Assembly: GCA_030632525.1 (NCBI GenBank)
Contig: DAOVUP010000135.1
Span: forward strand, 1 to 5,498
Direction of reading: 5' to 3'
DNA: 5,498 nt
Source of the DNA: Desulfobacteraceae bacterium
GTDB taxonomy: Bacteria; Desulfobacterota; DSM-4660; Desulfatiglandales; Desulfatiglandaceae
Shown: one piece after another, positions 1 through 5,498 of the stretch
How positions within the stretch are numbered: the stretch's first letter is position 1
Layout of the letters: each line of letters starts with the position of its first letter
Made by a program: the position numbers and the translations under genes
The notes under the pieces: generated by a model
Told to the model about the DNA's origin: nothing
The model's database searches: none
What the model saw: only the letters and a program-made list of their open reading frames with translations

Positions 1-87
1 ATAAATCCATTAAGATTATCTCTTAGAAACCCTGATAACGTTCATCCACCACCTTTCCGGGTCTAAGTTTAAACTCACGAAACATAT

Positions 88-230
88 AGTGTCCGAACGA
101 AAACTAGGATTTTTCGTTCAGATCAAGGAAGACGAAAATTTTAACCGCAGGGATACATTGAGTATTTCGAGGATTAAAACTTGAATCTAACGCAGATATG
201 GGTGAAAAAGACAGTTTTCATTCAGACACT
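88..230 (-). repeat. Long palindromic interspersed repeat, copy A (3' of mpl)
   Basis: This is a 143-bp imperfect palindrome with all pairing centred on position 159. The outer arm at 88-105 pairs with 213-230 at 16 of 18 positions; the two exceptions are C94/A224 and C98/A220, which become G-U pairs in minus-strand RNA. A middle pairing joins TTTTAA (139-144) to TTAAAA (174-179), and an inner hairpin joins 152-156 to 162-166. The core 124-199 matches the reverse complement of 2091-2167 at about 65 of 77 aligned positions by hand count, so this is one of two copies in the window. The strand given is the orientation read as 3' UTR from mpl, whose stop lies 35 bp away. No U-tract follows the arm, so it is not a classical intrinsic terminator. 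No coding potential is evident. Its function is unknown; a MITE-like or REP-like element, or a structured RNA, are all possible. Confidence 0.85.
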
Positions 231-265
231 AACTATATTCCCTGATCAGGCCATCGTCAAGGGGC

Positions 266-1723
266 TTATATATTTTCTAATAGCCTTTTATGCAGGTTAT
301 CAAAACCGCCATTGGACATGATCAGGATGACGTCCCCGGGCCTGGCCTCTCTTACCAGCGCCTCCAACAGCAGTTCTGTGTTTTCAAAATAAGAGGCCGC
401 AAGTCCCCTCTTGCTTAGATCAGATACCAATTGTCGGGATGAAAAGCGTTCTTCAACAGGGATTTTTTCCATTAACGGGGGCTCCGGGATCATAATCAGG
501 TCTCCGGCGTCAAAAGAACGGGCATATCGGTCTTGAAAGATGTTTCGTCTGCTTGAATTGGATCTGGGTTCGAATACTGTAATCAGACGCCTCAGTCTGT
601 ATTTTTCTTTGACCGCCTTTGTTGTCTCTCTGACCGCTGTAGGATGATGGGCAAAATCATCCAGCACAAGAATTCCCCTCCTCTCTCCTATGATCTCCTG
701 TCTCCGTTTAACACCGCTGAATGTCTTGGCTGCTTCTCTTAAGATCGACCAGGGTATTCTTAGAAAGCGACCCAGGGCCAATGCCGCCAAGAGATTGGAT
801 ATATTGTGCCTGCCATAAACTGAAGTCTTGAGGGTGGTCTCTTCTTTGTCGTTTTTGAGTATTTTTATTCTCGTGAAATCCTCTTCAATTGCCATATCTA
901 CTGCCCGCCAGAGGTTATTTTCGGAAAAACCGTAGGTCTCTGTTTTGCATCTTGCCCTTTTGCTTTCGCGCCTCACTGTCTCATCATCCCCATTTGCGAT
1001 GAGAAGCCCTTTTGAAGGAATAATGTCGATTAGTCTACTAAAACTCTCTATGACATGGTTAAGATCGCGATAGATATCTGCGTGATCAAATTCTATGCTG
1101 GTAATAATTGTGGCCCATGGACTATAATGTAAGAATTTAGGCCCCTTATCGAAAAAGGCTGTATCGTATTCGTCCCCTTCAATGACAAAATAGGGGCCTT
1201 TGCCCAACTTAAAATTCCTCTCAAAGTTGAGGGGAATCCCCCCTATCATGAACCCGGGGTCCATGCCGGCTTTTTCTAAAATCCATGCTATTAATGCGGA
1301 GGTTGTTGTCTTTCCGTGTGTGCCGCTAATCACAATGGATCGTTTATCTTTTAATGCGAATTGTCTGAGGGCCTGAGGAAAGGAGAGGTAGGGTAGCTTG
1401 TGATGTAAAAGCTCAACTGCCTCCGGATTCTCTTTTGTGATCACGTTTCCCACAATTACCAGGTCTGGTTCGGGATGGAAATGCTCTGCTTTGTAGCCGC
1501 TGAAAACAGGGATGTCTAAGGATTCAAGGAATAGACTCATGGGTGGGTAAATATTCTGATCGGAACCTGTTATCAGATAGCCGTGGTCTTTTAACATGCC
1601 TGCCAAGGATGCCATTCCGGTACCGCAAATGCCCATGAGATGGATATGGCGCAGACTCTCGGGTACAAAATTGAGGGAGGATGAAAGTAAGGCCTTGGGC
1701 GGCTTTTTTGGCGATTGAAGCAA
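266..1723 (-). CDS. mpl: Mpl: UDP-N-acetylmuramate:L-alanyl-gamma-D-glutamyl-meso-diaminopimelate ligase
   Basis: This cytoplasmic Mur-ligase family enzyme joins the recycled tripeptide L-Ala-gamma-D-Glu-meso-DAP to UDP-MurNAc using ATP, returning murein fragments to peptidoglycan synthesis. With the TTG start at 1723 the protein is 485 residues, close to the family's usual 450-480. The N-terminal Rossmann domain opens with HIHLMGICGTGM (residues 26-37), followed by the P-loop GTHGKTTT (134-141). Several motifs separate Mpl from MurC: EGDEYDTAFFDK (182-193), EFDHADIY (211-218), GVKRRQE (337-343), DDFAHHPTA (355-363), EPRSNSSRR (385-393) and the C-terminal SNGGFDNLHKRL (470-481). The frame stays open to an ATG at 1873, but that extension would run into rpmB and its promoter and has no family resemblance. 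The TTG has a good Shine-Dalgarno sequence, and the first internal ATG lies inside the glycine-rich loop. The gene is divergent from rpmB, 121 bp away. Identity is very secure; the exact start is probable. Confidence 0.96.
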   Translation of the reverse strand: MLQSPKKPPKALLSSSLNFVPESLRHIHLMGICGTGMASLAGMLKDHGYLITGSDQNIYPPMSLFLESLDIPVFSGYKAEHFHPEPDLVIVGNVITKENPEAVELLHHKLPYLSFPQALRQFALKDKRSIVISGTHGKTTTSALIAWILEKAGMDPGFMIGGIPLNFERNFKLGKGPYFVIEGDEYDTAFFDKGPKFLHYSPWATIITSIEFDHADIYRDLNHVIESFSRLIDIIPSKGLLIANGDDETVRRESKRARCKTETYGFSENNLWRAVDMAIEEDFTRIKILKNDKEETTLKTSVYGRHNISNLLAALALGRFLRIPWSILREAAKTFSGVKRRQEIIGERRGILVLDDFAHHPTAVRETTKAVKEKYRLRRLITVFEPRSNSSRRNIFQDRYARSFDAGDLIMIPEPPLMEKIPVEERFSSRQLVSDLSKRGLAASYFENTELLLEALVREARPGDVILIMSNGGFDNLHKRLLENI

Positions 1724-1732
1724 GATTGAATA

Positions 1733-1740
1733 CCCCCTTT
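1733..1740 (-). promoter_or_regulatory. Shine-Dalgarno sequence fixing the TTG start of mpl
   Basis: Read on the minus strand, these bases are AAAGGGGG, a purine-rich ribosome-binding site ending 9 nt before the TTG codon at 1723-1721. No ATG or GTG in this frame between here and the GICGTGM loop gives a sensible protein, so this site decides the start. It is inferred from position and sequence only. Confidence 0.6.
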
Positions 1741-1775
1741 CGAAGGTCCAATGTTGATGGTTTATAAAAAAATAC

Positions 1776-1804
1776 TTGATATCCGTTTTAGTATTGGATA
1801 TACT
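1776..1804 (+). promoter_or_regulatory. Sigma70-type promoter of rpmB
   Basis: The -35 hexamer TTGATA (1776-1781) and the -10 hexamer TATACT (1799-1804) are separated by exactly 17 bp. Each matches the consensus at 5 of 6 positions. Transcription would begin near 1811, giving a leader of about 34 nt with an AAGGAG ribosome-binding site (1831-1836) 8 nt before the rpmB ATG. This is a strong housekeeping promoter, as expected for a ribosomal protein gene. I found no equally good promoter on the opposite strand for mpl; minus-strand TATAAA at 1766-1761 lacks a matching -35. Confidence 0.78.
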
Positions 1805-1805
1805 A
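1789..1805. promoter_or_regulatory. Dyad overlapping the rpmB -10 box (possible operator)
   Basis: TAGTAT (1789-1794) and ATACTA (1800-1805) form a perfect 6-bp inverted repeat around a 5-bp spacer, covering the promoter spacer and the -10 hexamer. The flanks (TTTTAG on the left, CTATAAAA on the right) are roughly symmetric too. A repressor bound here would block rpmB transcription, and the site could also affect the divergent mpl. The region is very A+T rich and the right half-site is largely the -10 box itself, so chance symmetry is quite possible. No regulator can be named. Confidence 0.3.
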
Positions 1806-1844
1806 TAAAATTCTAAAGATTCTGATACCGAAGGAGACATCCAA

Positions 1845-2060
1845 ATGGCAAAGGTATGTGAAATATGCGGCAAAAGACCCGTAACGGGATATAATGTCAG
1901 TCACGCCCATAATAGAACCAAAAAGCGCTGGTACCCCAACCTTCAGAATGTGAGATGTGTAACAAATGGCCAGACAGTAAAGATAAAGGCATGTACAAGC
2001 TGTATCAGGTCAGGCCGGGTTGTGAAGCAGTCAAAGGTCAAGTACCAGGCAGCCTCTTAG
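1845..2060 (+). CDS. rpmB: 50S ribosomal protein L28 (zinc-ribbon, C+ form)
   Basis: L28 is a small basic protein of the large ribosomal subunit. The 71-residue product has the family signature: an N-terminal CxxC within [12 protein letters not shown], then [20 protein letters not shown] (15-34), and a C-terminal segment rich in lysine and arginine. Cys5/Cys8 and Cys50/Cys53 form two CxxC pairs, the zinc-binding C+ version of L28; in zinc-sparing C- paralogues these cysteines are lost. The start is well supported by AAGGAG at 1831-1836, 8 nt upstream, and by the promoter at 1776-1804. The gene is divergent from mpl and convergent with rel. The stop codon is followed after a single base by a palindromic repeat that occupies nearly all of the gap to rel. 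The gene appears monocistronic. Confidence 0.97.
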   Translation: MAKVCEICGKRPVTGYNVSHAHNRTKKRWYPNLQNVRCVTNGQTVKIKACTSCIRSGRVVKQSKVKYQAAS

Positions 2061-2061
2061 T

Positions 2062-2201
2062 AGGCTGTCCGAGAATGGCTATTTTCCTCAATCTCTGCGT
2101 CAGGTTCATATTTTAATTCTCAAAATACTTCAATGTATTCCTGCGATTAAAATCTTCGCCTTCCTTGGCCTTGCAAAAAATCTCTCATTCTCGGACGGCC
2201 T
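2062..2201 (+). repeat. Long palindromic interspersed repeat, copy B (between rpmB and rel)
   Basis: This is a 140-bp imperfect palindrome centred on 2131.5. The outer arm 2062-2077 pairs with 2186-2201 along 16 bp, with one T2066/G2197 pair that is G-U in plus-strand RNA. A middle pairing ATTTTAAT (2110-2117) to ATTAAAAT (2146-2153) and an inner hairpin AATAC (2124-2128) to GTATT (2135-2139) share exactly the same centre. The core 2091-2167 is the reverse complement of copy A's 124-199 at about 84% identity. The arms differ in sequence between copies, sharing only about GTCCGA. The element begins 1 nt after the rpmB stop and ends 13 nt from the rel stop, so any effect on 3' ends could touch both convergent transcripts. 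There is no U-tract after either arm. Its function is unknown. Confidence 0.88.
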
Positions 2202-2214
2202 CCAGGGCAAACCC

Positions 2215-4356
2215 TTAGATCCTCTCCACAATTAACACGTTCTTCACCTTTTTGATGGCGCTCATAATATCCTGCATCTGTTTATAGCTTTCCACCTCTA
2301 TGGTAAAAAACGAGATGCCTTTATTGTCCACCGTGGTCTTGATTTCGGCATGGATGATATTGGCGTCCTTCTGGGTTAGAATCATACTTATATCAGCTAA
2401 GATTCCCTTTCTCTCCACAGTGGTTACCCTCAGTGTGGCAGGATACACCTCTTTTTCAGAAGGATCCCACGATACCGGGACCAGTCTGTCAGGTGGGGCG
2501 TTTTTGACGTGTCTGCAGGATTCCTGGTGGATTGTGATGCCGCGACCGCGAGTAATAAACCCAACCACCTGTTCTCCAGGGAGCGGGTGGCAGCATTTGG
2601 CAAAATGGAGCAGCATATCACTCACGCCGTCCACCTTGATCCCGCGCCCTTCCTTAGGCCGAAGAAAACGGTCCACCACTTTGCTGACCAGACCCTGTGA
2701 CTTGTTTCCTTTGATCCCTAACTTGAGCTTGAGCCGACCGACTATCTGCCTTGCTGAGACCTTACCGAAACCAACCTGTGCTGCTAAGTCTTCAACCGAA
2801 TGAAAAGAAAGCTCTTTGGCAATGGCCGAGACCTGTTCACTTTTAAAAAAATTGGGCTGGGTTACTCCCTCATGCTGAAAGGCCTTTTCCAGGATGTTTT
2901 TCCCCAGGCTGATACTTTCTTCCCTTTCCTCTGTTCTTATCCACTGCCTTATCTTGGTTTTTGCCTTAGGGGTTTTTACAAATTTTAACCAGTCTTTACT
3001 TGGGTGTTGTTTTTGAGATGTGATGATTTCTACAATATTCCCGTTTTTGAGCTGGTATCGGATGGGAACCATTTTGCCGTTTACCTTCCCACCCATACAT
3101 TTCTTCCCTACCTCCGAGTGTATACCATAAGCAAAATCGACTATTGTAGCCCCTTTGGGGAATGCCTTGACATCTCCTTTCGGTGTAAAGACATAGACTT
3201 CATCAGGGAAGAGATCCATTTTGACAGATTCTAAGAATTCCTGGGGGTCCTTGAGGTCTTTCTGCCAATCTAAGAGTTGCTGCAGCCAGGCAAACTGTTT
3301 TTCGTCGGCCTTAGTCGCAATTGACCCCTCCTTATACTTCCAGTGGGCTGCAATACCCGACATTGCCACCTTGTTCATATCCCATGTCCTGATCTGGATC
3401 TCCATTCTCTGTCCAATAGGGCCGATCACCGTTGTATGTAGGGACTGATACATGTTTCCCTTTGGAACAGAGACATAGTCTTTGAATCTCCCCTGGACCG
3501 GTTTCCAGACAGAATGGATGTGCCCTAAAACCTCGTAGCATTCCTTGATGGAATTCACGATAACCCGAAATGCCAAAATATCATAGACCTGGTTCACCGT
3601 GAGATTCTGGTCCGACATCTTTTTGTATATGCTGTAAAAATGCTTTTGTCTGGCCTTGACTGTACCCTGGATGTTGAATTCTGCTAATTTGGCTGAAAGA
3701 TCCCTTTTGACCTTATCCATGAATGCATTCATCTCGCTCTTTCTCTGTGCGGTCGCATCCTTGATGTTGGCATAGATCTCGGGTTCTAAATAAAAAAGGC
3801 ATAGATCTTCCAGACTCGATTTTATCCAGTTAATGCCCATCCTCCCAGCTAAGGGAGCATAGATGTCTAAGGTTTCGGTTGCTATGAGTCTCTGTTTTGC
3901 TTCTGGCTGGAAACCCAAGGTCCTCATATTATGAAGGCGATCGGCCAATTTGACGAGGATCACGCGGATATCAGAAGACATGGCAAGGATCATTTTCCTT
4001 ACGTTCTCGGCCTGGCGCTGCTCACGATTCACAAAGTTCATTTTGCCTATTTTTGTGACGCCTTCCACAATATTGGCCGTTTCTTCGCCAAAAAGATCTT
4101 TTATTTCAGTTAACTCGGCATCGGTATCCTCGATAACATCATGCAGCAGGCCCGCGGCAATGCAGATCACATCCATTTTGAGTTGGGCAAGGATGTGGGC
4201 GGCTTCTAAGGGATGGGAAAGATAGGACTCTCCCGAAAGGCGGATCTGGCCCTGGTGAACCTTGGCCGAGTAAACATAAGCCTTTTCTATCAGTTCGATA
4301 TCTGCTTTTGGATGGTAGCTGATGACCTTGGAGGTGATGTCATTTAGGCGAATCAT
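2215..4356 (-). CDS. rel: Bifunctional (p)ppGpp synthetase/hydrolase, RelA/SpoT family
   Basis: This stringent-response enzyme makes (p)ppGpp from GTP/GDP and ATP during starvation and hydrolyses it otherwise. At 713 residues it is full length for long RelA/SpoT homologues. The N-terminal HD hydrolase domain keeps its metal ligands: His48, His72-Asp73 in HDVIEDT, and Asp139 in LADRLHNMRTL. The synthetase domain has ARQKHFYSIYKKM (about 235-247), Asp259, GRFKDY (289-294), YQSLHTTV (303-310) and EIQIRT (319-324). The RFKD motif is the type seen in bifunctional Rel/SpoT rather than the EXDD of monofunctional RelA. TGS follows (about 387-446), then a helical region, the zinc-finger CCHPLPGE (588-595) with His610 and Cys614, and a C-terminal ACT domain (about 641-713). 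An in-frame TAA immediately precedes the ATG, so the start cannot lie further upstream; no good Shine-Dalgarno sequence is visible. The gene is downstream of proS on the same strand and convergent with rpmB. It may also be called relA or spoT. Confidence 0.97.
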   Translation of the reverse strand: MIRLNDITSKVISYHPKADIELIEKAYVYSAKVHQGQIRLSGESYLSHPLEAAHILAQLKMDVICIAAGLLHDVIEDTDAELTEIKDLFGEETANIVEGVTKIGKMNFVNREQRQAENVRKMILAMSSDIRVILVKLADRLHNMRTLGFQPEAKQRLIATETLDIYAPLAGRMGINWIKSSLEDLCLFYLEPEIYANIKDATAQRKSEMNAFMDKVKRDLSAKLAEFNIQGTVKARQKHFYSIYKKMSDQNLTVNQVYDILAFRVIVNSIKECYEVLGHIHSVWKPVQGRFKDYVSVPKGNMYQSLHTTVIGPIGQRMEIQIRTWDMNKVAMSGIAAHWKYKEGSIATKADEKQFAWLQQLLDWQKDLKDPQEFLESVKMDLFPDEVYVFTPKGDVKAFPKGATIVDFAYGIHSEVGKKCMGGKVNGKMVPIRYQLKNGNIVEIITSQKQHPSKDWLKFVKTPKAKTKIRQWIRTEEREESISLGKNILEKAFQHEGVTQPNFFKSEQVSAIAKELSFHSVEDLAAQVGFGKVSARQIVGRLKLKLGIKGNKSQGLVSKVVDRFLRPKEGRGIKVDGVSDMLLHFAKCCHPLPGEQVVGFITRGRGITIHQESCRHVKNAPPDRLVPVSWDPSEKEVYPATLRVTTVERKGILADISMILTQKDANIIHAEIKTTVDNKGISFFTIEVESYKQMQDIMSAIKKVKNVLIVERI

Positions 4357-4465
4357 TTAGAGAGTTACCAATTCAGTTTTATGCAAAAAGCACAAGAAAT
4401 TTTTTACAATACCCTGAAAGCCAGAGGCGGAAAAAGATGAACGCCCAGGTAAGCGAAGACTCCGA

Positions 4466-4481
4466 TCACGCCAAGGCGTGA
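4466..4481. other. Compact perfect hairpin in the proS-rel gap
   Basis: TCACGCC (4466-4472) and GGCGTGA (4475-4481) form a perfect 7-bp inverted repeat separated by AA; a real RNA loop would need to open one more pair. On the minus strand, the direction of proS and rel transcription, a run of six T precedes the hairpin and TCGG follows it. It therefore lacks the trailing U-tract of an intrinsic terminator. Read on the plus strand it is followed by A residues. It could attenuate, mark a processed 3' end of proS, or be part of a repeat with the adjacent tandem array. Elsewhere in 4357-4526 I see no convincing promoter for rel. Confidence 0.45.
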
Positions 4482-4497
4482 AAAAACAAACATCAAC

Positions 4498-4539
4498 TTT
4501 AGGCACTTTAGCTCACCTCAGGCATTTTAGGCACTTTTA
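4498..4539. repeat. Degenerate 9-bp tandem repeat (TTTAGGCAC) running into the proS 3' end
   Basis: Four consecutive units are visible: TTTAGGCAC (4498-4506), TTTAGCTCAC (4507-4516, 10 bp), CTCAGGCAT (4517-4525) and TTTAGGCAC (4526-4534), with a partial TTTTA after. The first and last full units are identical. On the minus strand the unit reads GTGCCTAAA, and its last copy contains the GCC-TAA that ends proS. The array is short and degenerate. Whether it is a simple microsatellite-like tract or part of a dispersed family cannot be told from one locus. Confidence 0.6.
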
Positions 4540-5498
4540 CGGGTTATCCGGGTTAGGGCTTCCACTTTCTCTTTTATAGAGGATGCTGCATTATTGATGG
4601 GCACGAAGAAACTCTCGGTTTCGGACCGCAGCTTAATTTCCACCTGACCATCCTTGATCCCCTTGACGCCCACTGTGACACGAATTGGTATGCCAAGCAG
4701 GTCTGCGTCGTTGAACTTGACACCCGCCCTTTCATCCCTGTCATCGAGGAGAGTGTCTATCTTAATATCTAAAAGCTCTGTGTAAATCTTTTCCGCTGTC
4801 TCTACTACCTCTGTTTTGTGCATCTGCAGTGGCAGTATTATAACCTCAAAAGGAGCGATCGGAGCTGGGAAGATGATGCCATCTTTGTCATGGTTTTGCT
4901 CTATGGCGGCTGCTACGGTTCTTCCAACTCCTATGCCATAACAGCCCATGATAATCGGCGTCTCTTTCCCCTGACTGTTCAGAAAGACCGCCTTAAGCGC
5001 CTGGCTGTACTTGGTGCCTAACTTGAATATGTGTCCCACCTCGATGCCCCTTCCAAATTCAATCTTTTTGCCGCATCTCGGGCAACTGTCCCGGGGAGTG
5101 ATTATCCGCAGGTCACCGAAGAGGTCCACTTCAAAGTCCCGTTTCATATTCACATTTAGAAGGTGCAAATCCTTCCTGTTTCCCCCGGTAACGAAGTCCC
5201 GCATCCCTTTCAATGCGTTGTCAGCCACAATCTTTACATTCAGGCCCACCGGACCTGCAAAGCCCATAGGCGCTCCCGTAATTTCTTCAACCACGCGTTC
5301 AGGGGCCAATTCAACCGTTTGTGCTCCTAAGAGGCTCTTGAGTTTGGCCTCGTTTAGCTCATGATCGCCCCTTATCAGGACTGCTGTCTCTTCACCATCT
5401 ACCACAAAGATAAGGGATTTGATGAGCTGGGAAGGTAAAACAGATAGAAAGGCGGTAACATCTTCCACTGTTTTTATGTCGGGGGTGTCCACCTCCAT
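4527..5498 (-). CDS. proS: Prolyl-tRNA synthetase, C-terminal part (truncated by window edge)
   Basis: This class II aminoacyl-tRNA synthetase charges tRNA-Pro with proline. The 323 visible residues cover the end of the protein; bacterial ProS is about 570 residues, so roughly 250 residues with motifs 1 and 2 lie beyond the window. The ATG at the edge is very likely an internal methionine. First comes the YbaK-type editing insertion (about residues 5-130), with IKSLIFV at 26-32 whose Lys27 fits the conserved editing lysine, LIRGDHELNE (41-50) and the GFAGPVG loop (79-85). The catalytic core resumes with RGIEVGHIFKLGTKYS (150-165) and motif 3 GCYGIGVGR (185-193, Arg193). The C-terminal anticodon-binding domain (about 216-315) includes LLDDRDERAGVKF. 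A CPRC motif at 139-142, before the core resumes, is a possible structural metal site. The last residues, KSA and stop, are read from a 9-bp tandem repeat. rel follows 170 bp downstream on the same strand. Confidence 0.96.
   Translation of the reverse strand: MEVDTPDIKTVEDVTAFLSVLPSQLIKSLIFVVDGEETAVLIRGDHELNEAKLKSLLGAQTVELAPERVVEEITGAPMGFAGPVGLNVKIVADNALKGMRDFVTGGNRKDLHLLNVNMKRDFEVDLFGDLRIITPRDSCPRCGKKIEFGRGIEVGHIFKLGTKYSQALKAVFLNSQGKETPIIMGCYGIGVGRTVAAAIEQNHDKDGIIFPAPIAPFEVIILPLQMHKTEVVETAEKIYTELLDIKIDTLLDDRDERAGVKFNDADLLGIPIRVTVGVKGIKDGQVEIKLRSETESFFVPINNAASSIKEKVEALTRITRKSA

Noticed and set aside
23..85. Short minus-strand frame MFREFKLRPGKVVDERYQGF ending in TAA
   Set aside because: It is only 20 residues, has no Shine-Dalgarno sequence, and its upstream side runs straight into the palindromic repeat. 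The charged composition looks protein-like and could be a gene remnant, but nothing identifies it.
241..250. Perfect 10-bp palindrome CCTGATCAGG after the mpl stop
   Set aside because: It is too short for a stable hairpin, has no U-tract in the mpl direction, and is common by chance; not a terminator.
1724..1873. N-terminal extension of mpl to the ATG at 1873
   Set aside because: The 50 extra residues are antisense to the rpmB start and promoter and do not resemble Mpl N-termini.
88..2201. Reading the two repeats as a CRISPR array or as ends of one composite transposon
   Set aside because: The copies are nearly 2 kb apart, are each self-contained palindromes, and flank core genes (mpl and rpmB) with no transposase or spacers.
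2300..2803. 167-codon plus-strand frame opposite rel
   Set aside because: It is a shadow of the conserved rel coding strand, with no ribosome-binding site and no recognisable family.
4381..4481. Two tiny overlapping plus-strand frames (MQKAQEIFYNTLKARGGKR at 4381-4440 and MNAQVSEDSDHAKA at 4437-4481)
   Set aside because: They are 19 and 14 residues with an ATGA-type overlap and a weak purine stretch before the second. They run antisense in the proS-rel gap, and the second ends inside the hairpin. Chance is the simplest explanation.

Overview
The window is an ordinary stretch of bacterial chromosome carrying four conserved housekeeping genes and an unusual set of non-coding repeats between them. 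The genes point to a Gram-negative, meso-diaminopimelate-type bacterium. Evidence for this is a Mpl murein-recycling ligase, a single long Rel/SpoT protein with both active sites intact, bacterial-type ProS with an inserted editing domain, and a four-cysteine L28. My guess is a Desulfobacterota (deltaproteobacterial) lineage, but that is an inference from gene style and repeats and is not proved by anything here.

Layout, left to right. Positions 1-265 hold no convincing gene but contain a 143-bp palindromic repeat (88-230) just past the 3' end of mpl. mpl follows on the minus strand, with a TTG start at 1723 proposed here. A 121-bp divergent intergenic region carries a strong sigma70-type promoter for rpmB, overlapped by a short dyad. 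rpmB (L28, plus strand) is followed one base after its stop codon by a second copy of the same palindromic repeat (2062-2201). That copy fills almost the whole gap to the convergent 3' end of rel (minus strand). A 170-bp gap with a compact hairpin and a 9-bp tandem repeat separates rel from the 3' part of proS (minus strand), which runs off the right edge.

Functionally, proS and rpmB serve translation, rel senses amino-acid starvation at the ribosome and makes or degrades (p)ppGpp, and mpl recycles cell-wall peptide. proS and rel are co-directional and could be co-transcribed, but no operon signal settles this. rpmB has its own promoter.

The best lead is the palindromic repeat family. The two copies share a core of about 77 bp at about 84% hand-counted identity. 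They have different terminal arms that are nevertheless each self-complementary, and all nested pairings in a copy share one centre of symmetry. Both copies lie right after a gene's stop codon in the same orientation relative to that gene. The second lead is the tandem repeat that supplies the last codons and stop of proS.
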